A stretch of DNA of 64,000 nt, taken from assembly GCF_029227915.1 (NCBI RefSeq), contig NC_079884.1, positions 3,040,001 to 3,104,000 of the forward strand, given 5' to 3'. Position 1 is the stretch's first letter; every line of letters starts with the position of its first letter. A model generated the notes under the pieces. The model had not been told where the DNA came from, searched no databases, and was given only the letters and a program-made list of their open reading frames with translations. Shown here piece by piece: positions 10,530 to 23,400 of the stretch. The stretch is from Hydractinia symbiolongicarpus. Taxonomy: Eukaryota > Cnidaria > Hydrozoa > Anthoathecata > Hydractiniidae. Made by a program: the position numbers and the translations under genes.

Positions 10530-13500
10530 CGTCACATATTCGTACCAACATGTATTTAGTGATTTTTTTCCGATATTACTAAGTTGTATTGCTTTTAACA
10601 GTGAAACGATTGACTGTGGGAATTAATTGATCTGATTCTGGAATGTGACCTTATAAATGTGATAAATGAGCCAATTGGTCTCCAAGGAATAACATTCTTC
10701 TTAATTTGACATGATTGCTGGAATTCAGCGATTAAATTAGGCTCTGTGGTTGCGCTTTATTTAAAAATTTAGATAAATAAGACTTTTCTTACTGTGGGAC
10801 CAATCCTGGCCGTTAGCACGCGCTGAATAAATAGGATCAGTTCCAAAGACTACATTACATTGACATTCTAGCGGCATAAAGCCGTTTGAGTTACAACGGT
10901 TGCGTCACATATTCGTTCCAACATGTATTTAGCGATAGTATTCGGATATTACTAGGTCGCATCGCATTTAACAGTGAAACGTTTGACTGTGGGACTTAAT
11001 TGAACTGATTTTGGACTTTGACCTTATAAATGTGATAAATGAGGCAGTTTGACTACAAGAAGTAACATTCTTCTTAATTTGACATGATTGCTAGAACTCA
11101 GCGATTACATAGGGCGCTGTGGTAGCGCTTTATTAATAAAATAAGATAAACAAGTCATTTTTTACTGTTGGACCAATCCTAGCCGTTAGCTAGCGCTGAA
11201 GAAATAGAGACAGTTTCAAAAACTATATTTCATTTACTTTCTAACGGTATCAATCCGTTTGGGTTACAACGGTTGCGTCACATATTCGTACCAACATGTA
11301 TTTAGTGATTTTCTTCCGATATTACTAAGTTGTATTGCTTTTAACAGTGAATTGATTGACTGTGGGAATTAATAGAACTGATTCTGGACTGTGACCTTAT
11401 AAATGTGATAAGTGAGCCAATTGATCTCCAAGGAATAACATTTTTCTTAATTGGTCATGATTGCCGGAATTCATCGATTACATTAGGCTCTGTGGTAGCG
11501 CTTTTATTTAAAAGTTTAGATAAATAAGTCTTTTCTTACTGTGGGACCAATCCTGGCCGTTAGCACGCGCTGAATAAATAGGAACAGTTCCAAAGACTCC
11601 ATTTCATTGACTTTCTAGCGGTATAAATCCGTTTGAGTTACAACGGTTGCGTCACATATTCGTACCAACATGTATTTAGCGATAGTATTCGGATATTACT
11701 AGGTTGCATCTCTTTTAACAGTGAAAAGCTTGACTGTGGGACTTAATTGAACTGATTTTGGAATTTGACCTTATAAATGTGATAAATGAGCCAGTTTGAT
11801 TACAAGAAATAACACGCGCTGAATAAATAGGATCTGTTCCAAAGACTATATTTCATTGAATTTCTAGCGGCATAAATCCGTTTGAGTTACAACGGTTGTG
11901 TCACATATTCTTACCAACATATATTTAGCGATAGTATTCGGATATTACTAGGTTGCATTGCTTTTAACAGTGAAACGTTTGACTGTGGGACTTAATTGAA
12001 CTGATTGTGGACTTTGACATTATAAATGTGATAAATGAGCCATTTTGACTACAAGAACTAACATTCTTCTTAATTTGACATGATTGCTGGAACTCAGCGA
12101 TTACATTGGGCGCTGTGGTAGCGCTTTATTAAAAAAATAATATAAACAAGTCATTTTTACTGTTGGACCAATCCTAGCCGTTAGCTCGCGCTGAAGAAAT
12201 AGAGACAGTTTCAAAAACTACATTTCATTTACTTTCTAACGGTATCAATCCGTTTGGGTTACAACGGTTGCGTCACATATTCGTACCAACATGTATTTAG
12301 TGATTTTCTTCCGATATTACTAAGTTGTATTGCTTTTAACAGTGAATTGATTGACTGTGGGAATTAATAGAACTGATTCTGGACTGTGACCTTATAAATG
12401 TGATAAGTGAGCCAATTGATCTCCAAGGAATAACATTTTTCTTAATTGGTGATGATTGCCGGAATTCATCGATTACATTAGGCTCTGTGGTAGCGCTTTT
12501 ATTTAAAAATTTAGATAAATAAGTCTTTTTCTTACTGTGGGACCAATCCTGGCCGTTAGCACGCGCTGAATAAATAGGAACAGTTCCAAAGACTCCATTT
12601 CATTGACTTTCTAGCGGTATAAATCCGTTTGAGTTACAACGGTTGCGTCACATATTCGTACCAACATGTATTTAGCGATAGTATTCGGATATTACTAGGT
12701 TGCATCTCTTTTAACAGTGAAAAGCTTGACTGTGGGACTTAATTGAACTGATTTTGGAATTTGACCTTATAAATGTGATAAATGAGCCAGTTTGACTACA
12801 AGAAATAACACGTGCTGAATAAATAGGATCTGTTCCAAAGACTATATTTCATTGACTTTCTAGCGGCATAAATCCGTTTGAGTTACAACGGTTGCGTCAC
12901 ATATTCGTACCAACATGTATTTAGCGATAGTATTCGGATATTACTAGGTTGCATTGCTTTTAACAGTGAAACGTTTGACTGTGGGACTTAATTGAACTGA
13001 TTTTGGACTTTGACCTTATAAATGTGATAAATGAGGCAGCTTGACTACAAGAAGTAACATTCTTCTTAATTTGACATGATTGCTGGAACTCAGCGATTAC
13101 ATTGGGCGCTGTGGTAGCGCTTTATTAAAAAAATAAGATAAACAAGTCGTTTCTTACTGTTGGACCAATCCTAGCCGTTAGCTCGTGCTGAAGAAATAGA
13201 GACAGTTTCAAAAACTACATTTCATTTACTTTCTAACGGTATCAATCCGTTTGGGTTACAACGGTTGCGTCACATATTCGTACCAACATGTATTTAGTGA
13301 TTTTCTTCCGATATTACTAGGTTGCATCGCATTTAACAGTGAAACGTTTGACTGTGGGACTTAATTGAACTGATTTTGGACTTTGACCTTATAAATGTGA
13401 TAAATGAGGCAGTTTGACTACAAGAAATAACACGCGCTGAATAAATAGGATCTGTTCCAAAGACTATATTGCATTGACTTTCTAGCGGCATAAATCCGTT

Positions 13501-15980
13501 TGAGTTACAACGGTTGCGTCACATATTCGTACCAACATGTATTTAGTGATTTTTTTCCGATATTACTAAGTTGTATTGCTTTTAACAGTGAAACGATTGA
13601 CTGTGGGAATTAGTTGATCTGGTTCTGGAATGTGACCTTATAAATGTGATAAATGAGCCAATTGGTCTCCAAGGAATAACATTCTTCTTAATTTGACATG
13701 ATTGCTGGAATTCAGCGATTAAATTAGGCTCTGTGGTTGCGCTTTATTTAAAAATTTAGATAAATAAGACTTTTCTTACTGTGGGACCAATCCTGGCCGT
13801 TAGCACGCGCTGAATAAATAGGATCAGTTCCAAAGACTACATTACATTGACATTCTAGCGGCATAAAGCCGTTTGAGTTACAACGGTTGCGTCACATATT
13901 CGTACCAACATGTATTTAGCGATAGTATTCGGATATTACTAGGTTGCATCGCATTTAACAGTGAAACGTTTGACTGTGGGACTTAATTGAACTGATTTTG
14001 GACTTTGACCTTATAAATGTGATAAATGAGGCAGTTTGACTACAAGAAGTAACATTCTTCTTAATTTGACATGATTGCTGGAACTCAGCGATTACATTGG
14101 GCGCTGTGGTAGCGCTTTATTAATAAAATAAGATAAACAAGTCATTTTTTACTGTTGGACCAATCCTAGCCGTTAGCTCGCGCTGAAGAAATAGAGACAG
14201 TTTCAAAAACTATATTTCATTTACTTTCTAACGGTATCAATCCGTTTGGGTTACAACGGTTGCGTCACATATTCGTACCAACATGTATTTAGTGATTTTC
14301 TTCCGATATTACTAAGTTGTATTGCTTTTAACAGTGAATTGATTGACTGTGGGAATTAATAGAACTGATTCTGGACTGTTACCTTATAAATGTGATAAGT
14401 GAGCCAATTGATCTCCAAGGAATAACATTTTTCTTAATTGGTCATGATTGCCGGAATTCATCGATTACATTAGGCTCTGTGGTAGCACTTTTATTTAAAA
14501 GTTTAGATAAATAAGTCTTTTCTTACTGTGGGACCAATCCTGGCCGTTAGCACGCGCTGAATAAATAGGAACAGTTCCAAAGACTCCATTTCATTGACTT
14601 TCTAGCGGTATAAATCCGTTTGAGTTACAACGGTTGCGTCACATATTCGTACCAACATGTATTTAGCGATAGTATTCGGATATTACTAGGTTGCATCTCT
14701 TTTAACAGTGAAAAGCTTGACTGTGGGACTTAATTGAACTGATTTTGGAATTTGACCTTATAAATGTGATAAATGAGCCAGTTTGATTACAAGAAATAAC
14801 ACGCGCTGAATAAATAGGATCTGTTCCAAAGACTATATTTCATTGACTTTATAGCGGCATAAATCCGTTTGAGTTACAACGGTTGTGTCACATATTCTTA
14901 CCAACATGTATTTAGCGATAGTATTCGGATATTACTAGGTTGCATTGCTTTTAACAGTGAAACGTTTGACTGTGGGACTTAATTGAACTGATTGTGGACT
15001 TTGACATTATAAATGTGATAAATGAGCCAATTTGACTACAAGAACTAACATTCTTCTTAATTTGACATGATTGCTGGAACTCAGCGATTACATTGGGCGC
15101 TGTGGTAGCGCTTTATTAAAAAAATAATATAAACAAGTCATTTTTTACTGTTGGACCAATCCTAGCCGTTAGCTAGCGCTGAAGAAATAGAGACAGTTTC
15201 AAAAACTACATTTTATTTACTTTCTAACGGTATCAATCCGTTTGGGTTACAACGGTTGCGTCACATATTCGTACCAATAATGTAATTAGTGATTTTTTTC
15301 CGATATTACTAAGTTGTATTGCTTTTAACAGTGAATTGATTGACTGTGGGTATTAATAGAACTGATTCTGGACAGTGACCTTATAAATGTGATAAGTTAG
15401 CCAATTGATCTCCAAGGAATAACATTTTTCTTAATTGGTCATGATTGCCGGAATTCATCGATTACATTAGGCTCTGTGGTAGCGCTTTTATTTAAAAATT
15501 TAGATAAATAAGTCTTTTCTTACTGTGGGACCAATCCTGCCCGTTAGCACGCGCTGAATAAATAGGAACAGGTCCAAAGACTCCATTTCATTGACTTTCT
15601 AGCGGTATAAATCCGTTTGAGTTACAACGGTTGCGTCACATATTCGTACCAACATGTATTTAGCGATAGTATTCGGATATTACTAGGTTGCATCTCTTTT
15701 AACAGTGAAAAGCTTGACTGTGGGACTTAATTGAACTGATTTTTAAATTTGACCTTATAAATGTGATAAATCAGCCAGTTTGACTACAAGAAATAACACG
15801 CCCTGAATAAATAGGATCTGTTCCAAAGACTATATTTCATTGACTTTCTAGCGGCATAAATCCGTTTGAGTTACAACGGTTGCGTCACATATTCGTACCA
15901 ACATGTATTTAGCGATAGTATTCGGATATTACTAGGTTGCATTGCTTTTAACAGTGAAACGTTTGACTGTGGGACTTAAT
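10530..15980 (+). repeat. 2,987-bp higher-order repeat, one full and one partial copy
   Basis: Copy 1 (10,530-13,516) contains six long and three short units in the order LLLSLLSLS. Copy 2 starts at 13,517 and follows the same order until about 15,980, where it diverges. The marker variant GTGTCACATATTCTTACC appears at about 11,898 and 14,885, 2,987 bp apart, and again near 18,867 in a further partial copy that begins around 17,499. Confidence 0.75.
12238..12300 (+). other. Most conserved block of the unit (representative copy)
   Basis: This is a representative of the least variable part of the satellite. AACGG lies at 12,238-12,242, its reverse complement CCGTT at 12,250-12,254, and AACGG again at 12,263-12,267, inside the palindrome CAACGGTTG (12,262-12,270). 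TTGCGTCA follows (reverse complement TGACGCAA, a CRE-half/C/EBP-like site), then CATATTCGTACCAACATG. YAACGG fits the c-Myb-type core, so Myb-like and bZIP-like proteins are possible binders, but this is inference. Type B units carry GCGG instead of the first AACGG and keep the CCGTT and CAACGGTTG parts. Confidence 0.6.
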
Positions 15981-17000
15981 TGAACTGATTGTGGACTTTC
16001 ACATTATAAATGTGATAAATGAGCCAATTTGACTACAAGAACTAACATTCTTCTTAATTTGACATGATTGCTGGAACTCAGCGATTACACTGGGCGCCGT
16101 GGTAGCGTTTTATTAAAAAATTAGGATAAATAAGTCATTTTTTACTGTGGGACCAATCCTAGCCGTTAGTTCGCGCTGACGAAATAGAGACAGTTTCAAA
16201 AACTACATTTCATTGATTTTCTAACGGTGTCAATCCGCTTGAGTTACAACGGTTGCGTCACATATTTGTACCAACATGTATTTAGTGATTTTTTCCGATA
16301 TTACTAAGTTGTATTGCTTTCAACAGTGAAACGATTGACTGTGGGAATTAATTGATCTGATTCTGGAATGTGAACTTATAAATGTGATAAATGAGCCAAT
16401 TGGTCTCCAAGGAATAACATTCTTCTTAATTTGACATGATTGCTGGAATTCAGCGATTAAATTAGGCTCTGTGGTTGCGCTTTATTTAAAAATTTAGATA
16501 AATAAGACTTTTCTTACTGTGGGACCAATCCTGGCCGTTAGCACGCGCTGAATAAATAGGATCAGTTCCAAAGACTACATTACATTGACATTCTAGCGGC
16601 ATAAAGCCGTTTCAGTTACAACGGTTGCGTCACATATTCGTACCAACATGTATTTAGCGATAGTATTCGGATATTACTAGGTTGCATTGCTTTTAACAGT
16701 GAAACGTTTGACTGTGGGACTTAATTGAACTGATTTTGGACTTTGACCTTATAAATGTGATAAATAAGGCAGTTTGACTACAAGAAGTAACATTCTTCTT
16801 AATTTGACATGATTGCTGGAACTCAGCGATTACATTGGGCGCTGTGGTAGCGCTTTATTACAAAAATAAGATAAACAAGTCGTTTCTTACTGTTGGACCA
16901 ATCCTAGCCGTTAGCTCGCGCTGAAGAAATAGAGACAGTTTCAAAAACTACATTTCATTTACTATCTAACGGTATCAATCCGTTTGGGTTACAACGGTTG

Positions 17001-17498
17001 CGTCACATATTCGTACCAACATGTATTTAGTGATTTTCTTCCGATATTACTAGGTTGCATCGCATTTAACAGTAAAACGTTTGACTGTGGGACTTAATTG
17101 AACTGATTTTGGACTTTGACCTTATAAATGTGATAAATGAGGCAGTTTGACTACAAGAAATAACACGCGCTGAATAAATAGGATCTGTTCCAAAGACTAT
17201 ATTTCATTGACTTTCTAGCGGCATAAATCCGTTTGAGTTACAACGGTTGCGTCACATATTCGTACCAACATGTATTTAGTGATTTTTTTCCGATATTACT
17301 AAGTTGTATTGCTTTTAACAGTGAAACGATTGACTGTGGGAATTAATTGATCTGATTCTGGAATGTGACCTTATAAATGTGATAAATGAGGCAGTTTGAC
17401 TACAAGAAATAACACGCGCTGAATAAATAGGATCTGTTCCAAAGACTATATTTCATTGACTTTCTAGCGGCATAAATCCGTTTGAGTTACAACGGTTG
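17001..17498 (+). repeat. Tandem pair of chimeric short units
   Basis: Two short units stand next to each other. The first (17,001-17,249) has a type A head up to CCGATATTACTA and type B sequence from GGTTGCATCGC on, as do 10,281-10,529 and 13,268-13,516. The second (17,250-17,498) stays type A through GAATGTGACCTTATAAATG and only then takes the short-unit tail. The different switch points imply separate exchange events between unit types. Confidence 0.75.
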
Positions 17499-20400
17499 CG
17501 TCACATATTCGTACCAACATGTATTTAGTGATTTTTTTCCGATATTACTAAGTTGTATTGCTTTTAACAGTGAAACGATTGACTCTGGGAATTAATTGAT
17601 CTGATTCTGGAATGTGACCTTATAAATGTGATAAATGAGCCAATTGGTCTCCAAGGAATAACATTCTTCTTAATTTGACATGATTGCTGGAATTCAGCGA
17701 TTAAATTAGGCTCTGTGGTTGCGCTTTATTTAAAAATTTAGATAAATAAGACTTTTCTTACTGTGGGACCAATCCTGGCCGTTAGCACGCGCTGAATAAA
17801 TAGGATCAGTTCCAAAGACTACATTACATTGACATTCTAGCGGCATAAAGCCGTTTGAGTTACAACGGTTGCGTCACATATTCGTACCAACATGTATTTA
17901 GCGATAGTATTCGGATATTACTAGGTTGCATCGCATTTAACAGTGAAACGTTTGACTGTGGGACTTAATTGAACTGATTTTGGACTTTGACCTTATAAAT
18001 GTGATAAATGAGGCAGTTTGACTACAAGAAGTAACATTCTTCTTAATTTGACATGATTGCTGGAACTCAGCGATTACATTGGGCGCTGTGGTAGCGCTTT
18101 ATTAATAAAATAAGATAAACAAGTCATTTTTTACTGTTGGACCAATCCTAGCCGTTAGCTCGCGCTGAAGAAATAGAGACAGTTTCAAAAACTATATTTC
18201 ATTTACTTTCTAACGGTATCAATCCGTTTGGGTTACAACGGTTGCGTCACATATTCGTACCAACATGTATTTAGTGATTTTCTTCCGATATTACTAAGTT
18301 GTATTGCTTTTAACAGTGAATTGATTGACTGTGGGAATTAATAGAACTGATTCTGGACTGTGACCTTATAAATGTGATAAGTGAGCCAATTGATCTCCAA
18401 GGAATAACATTTTTCTTAATTGGTCATGATTGCCAGAATTCATCGATTACATTAGGCTCTGTGGTAGCGCTTTTATTTAAAAGTTTAGATAAATAAGTCT
18501 TTTCTTACTGTGGGACCAATCCTGGCCGTTAGCACGCGCTGAATAAATAGGAACAGTTCCAAAGACTCCATTTCATTGACTTTCTAGCGGTATAAATCCG
18601 TTTGAGTTACAACGGTTGCGTCACATATTCGTACCAACATGTATTTAGCGATAGTATTCGGATAATACTAGGTTGCATCTCTTTTAACAGTGAAAAGCTT
18701 GACTGTGGGACTTAATTGAACTGATTTTGGAATTTGACCTTATAAATGTGATAAATGAGCCAGTTTGATTACAAGAAATAACACGCGCTGAATAAATAGG
18801 ATCTGTTCCAAAGACTATATTTCATTGACTTTCTAGCGGCATAAATCCGTTTGAGTTACAACGGTTGTGTCACATATTCTTACCAACATGTATTTAGCAA
18901 TAGTATTCGGATATTCCTAGGTTGCATCGCTTTTAACAGTGAAACGCTTGACTGTGGGACTTAATTGAACTGATTGTGGACTTTCACATTATAAATGTGA
19001 TAAATGAGCCAATTTGACTACAAGAACTAACACGCGCTGAATAAATAGGATCTGTTCCAAAGACTACATTTCATTGAATTTCTAGCGGTATAAATCCGTT
19101 TGAGTTACAACGGTTGCGTCACATATTCGTACCAACATGTATTTAGCGATAGTATTCGTATTTTACTAGGTTCCATCGCTTTTAACAGTGAAACGTTTGA
19201 CTGTGGGACTTAATTGAACTGATTGTGGACTTTGACATTATAAATGTGATAAATGAGCCAATTTGACTAGAAGAACTAACATTCTTCTTAATTTGACATG
19301 ATTGCTGGAACTCAGCGATTACACTGGGCGCCGTGGTAGTGTTTTATTAAAAAGTTAAGATAAATAAATCATTTTTTACTGTGGGACCAATCCTAGCCGT
19401 TAGTTCGCGCTGACGAAGTAGAGACAGTTTCAAAAACTACATTTCATTGATTTTCTAACGGTGTCAATCCGCTTGAGTTACAACGGTTGCGTCACATATT
19501 CGTACCAACATGTATTTAGTGATTTTTTTCCGATATTACTAAGTTGTATTGGTTTTAACAGTGAAACGATTGACTGTGGGAATTAATTGATCTGATTCTG
19601 GAATGTGACCTTATAAATGTGATAAATAAGCCAATTGGTCTCCAAGGAATAACATTCTTCTTAATTTGACATGATTGCTGGAATTCAGCGATTACATTAG
19701 GCTCTGTGGTTGCGCTTTATTTAAAAATTTAGATAAATAAGACTTTTCTTACTGTGGGACCAATCCTGGCCGTTAGCACGCACTGAATAAATAGGATCAG
19801 TTCCAAAGACTACATTACATTGACATTCTAGCGGCATAAAGCCGTTTGAGTTACAACGGTTGCGTCACATATTCGTACCAACATGTATTTAGCGATAGTA
19901 TTCGGATATTACTAGGTTGCATCGCATTTAACAGTGAAACGTTTGACTGTGGGACTTAATTGAACTGATTTTGGACTTTGACCTTATAAATGTGATAAAT
20001 GAGGCAGTTTGACTACAAGAAGTAACATTCTTCTTAATTTGACATGATTGCTGGAACTCAGCGATTACATTGGTCGCTGTGGTAGCGCTTTATTAAAAAA
20101 ATAAGATAAACAAGTCATTTTTTACTGTTGGACCAATCCTAGCCGTCAGCTCGCGCTGAAGAAATAGAGACAGTTTCAAAAACTACATTTCATTTACTTT
20201 CTAACGGTATCAATCCGTTTGGGTTACAACGGTTGCGTCACATATTCGTACCAACATGTACTTAGTGATTTTCTTCCGATATTACTAAGTTGTATTGCTT
20301 TCAACAGTGAAACGTTTGACTGTGGGACTTAATTGAACTGATTTTGGAATTTGACCTTATAAATGTGAGAAATGAGCCAGTTTGACTACAAGAAATAACA

Positions 20401-23400
20401 CGCGCTGAATAAATAGGATCTGTTCCAAAGACTACATTTCATTGACTTTCTAGCGGTATAAATCCGTTTGAGTTACAACGGTTGCGTCACATATTCGTAC
20501 CAACATGTATTTAGCGATAGTATTCGTATATTACTAGGTTCCATCGCTTTTAACAGTGAAACGTTTGACTGTGGGACTTAATTGAAATGATTGTGGACTT
20601 TGACATTATAAATGTGATAAATGAGCCAATTTGGCTACAAGAACTAACATTCTTCTTAATTTGACAAGATTGCTGGAACTCAGCGATTACACTGGGCGCC
20701 GTGTTAGTGTTTTATTAAGAAGTTAAGATAAATAAGTCATTTTTTACTGTGGGACCAATCCTAGCCGTTAGTTTGCGCTGACGAAGTAGAGACAGTTTCA
20801 AAAACTACATTTCATTGATTTTCTAACGGTGTCAATCCGCTTGAGTTACAACGGTTGCGTCACATATTCGTACCAACATGTATTTAGTGATTTTTTTCCG
20901 ATATTACTAAGTTGTATTGCTTTCAACAGTGAAACGATTGACTGTGGGAATTAATTGATCTGATTCTGGAATGTGAACTTATAAATGTGATAAATGAGCC
21001 AATTGGTCTCCAAGGAATAACATTCTTCTTAATTTGACATGATTGCTGGAATTCAGCGATTACATTAAGCTCTGTGGTAGCGCTTTATTTAAAAATTTAG
21101 ATAAATAAGTCTTTTCTTACTGTAGGACCAATCCTGGCCGTTAGCACGCGCTGAATAAATAGGAACAGTTCCATAGACTACATTTCATTGACTTTCTAGC
21201 GGTATAAATCCGTTTGATTTACAACGGTGTCGTCACATATTCGTACCAACATGTATTTAGCGATAGTATTCGATATTACTAGGTTGCATCGCTTTTAACA
21301 GTGAAACGCTTGACTGTGGGACTTAATTGAACTGATTTTGGTGTTTGACCTTATAAATGTGATAAATGAGCCAGTTTGACTACAAGAAATAACACGCGCT
21401 GAATAAATAGGATCTGTTCCAAAGACTACATTTCATTGAATTTCTAGCGGTATAAATCCGTTTGAGTTACAACGGTTGCGTCACATATTCGTACCAACAT
21501 GTATTTAGCGATAGTATTCGTATTTTACTAGGTTCCATCGCTTTTAACAGTGAAACGTTTGACTGTGGGACTTAATTGAACTGATTGTGGACTTTGACAT
21601 TATAAATGTGATAAATGAGCCAATTTGACTAGAAGAACTAACATTCTTCTTAATTTGACATGATTGCTGGAACTCAGCGATTACACTGGGCGCCGTGGTA
21701 GTGTTTTATTAAAAAGTTAAGATAAATAAATCATTTTTTACTGTGGGACCAATCCTAGCCGTTAGTTCGCGCGGACGAAGTAGAGACAGTTTCAAAAACT
21801 ACATTTCATTGATTTTCTAACGGTGTCAATCCGCTTGAGTTACAACGGTTGCGTCACATATTCGTACCAACATGTATTTAGTGATTTTTTTCCGATATTA
21901 CTAAGTTTTATTGCTTTTAACAGTGAAACGATTGACTGTGGGAATTAATTGATCTGATTCTGGAATGTGACCTTATAAATGTGATAAATGAGCCCATTGG
22001 TCACCAAGGAATAGCATTCTTCTTAATTTGACATGATTGCTGGAATTCAGCGATTAAATTAGGCTCTGTGGTTGCGCTTTATTTAAAAATTTAGATAAAT
22101 AAGACTTTTCTTACTGTGGGACCAATCCTGGCCGTTAGCACGCGCTGAATAAATAGGATCAGTTCCAAAGACTACATTACATTGACATTCTAGCGGCATA
22201 AAGCCGTTTGAGTTACAACGGTGTCGTCACATATTCGTACCAACATGTATTTAGCGATAGTATTCGGATATTACTAGGTTGCATCGCATTTAACAGTGAA
22301 ACTTTTGACTGTGGGACTTAATTGAACTGATTTTGGACTTTGACCTTATAAATGTGATAAATGAGGCAGTTTGACTACAAGAAGTAACATTCTTCTTAAT
22401 TTGACATGATTGTTGGAACTCAGCGATTACACTGGGCGCTGTGGTAGCGCTTTATTAAAAAAATAAGATAAACAAGTCATTTTTTACTGTTGGACCAATC
22501 CTAGCCGTTAGCTCGCGCTGAAGAAATAGAGACAGTTTCAAAAACTACATTTCATTTACTTTCTAACGGTATCAATCCGTTTGGGTTACAACGGTTGCGT
22601 CACATATTCGTACCAACATGTACTTAGTGATTTTCTTCCGATATTACTAAGTTGTATTGCTTTTAACAGTGAATTGATTGACTGTGGGAATTAATAGAAC
22701 TGATTCTGGACTGTGACCTTATAAATGTGATAAATGAGCCAATTGATCTCCAAGGAATAACATTCTTCTTAATTTGTCATGATTGCCGGAATGCATCGAT
22801 TACATTAGGCTCTGTGGTTGCGCTTTATTTAAAAATTTAGATAAATAAGTCTTTTCTTACTGTAGGACCAATCCTGGCCGTTAGCACGCGCTGAATTAAT
22901 AGGAACAGTTCCATAGACTACATTTCATTGACTTTCTAGCGGTATAAATCCGTTTGATTTACAACGGTGTCGTCACATATTCGTACCAACATGTATTTAG
23001 CGATAGTATTCGGATATTACTAGGTTGAATCGCTTTTAACAGTGAAACGCTTGACTGTGGGACTTAATTGAACTGATTTTGGAGTTTGACCTTATTAATG
23101 TGATAAATGAGGCAGTTTGACTACAAGAAATAACACGCGCTGAATAAATAGGATCTGTTCCAAAGACTACATTTCATTGAATTTCTAGCGGTATAAATCC
23201 GTTTGAGTTACAACGGTTGCGTCACATATTCGTACCAACATGTATTTAGCGATAGTATTCGTATTTTACTAGGTTCCATCGCTTTTAACAGTGAAACGTT
23301 TGACTGTGGGACTTAATTGAACTGATTGTGGACTTTGACATTATAAATGTGATAAATGAGCCAATTTGACTAGAAGAACTAACATTCTTCTTAATTTGAC

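Noticed and set aside
12280-12300. CENP-B box in the TTCGTACCAACATG segment
   Set aside because: The left half fits TTCGNNNNA, but the required CGGG on the right is ATG-rich instead. The match is too weak to call.
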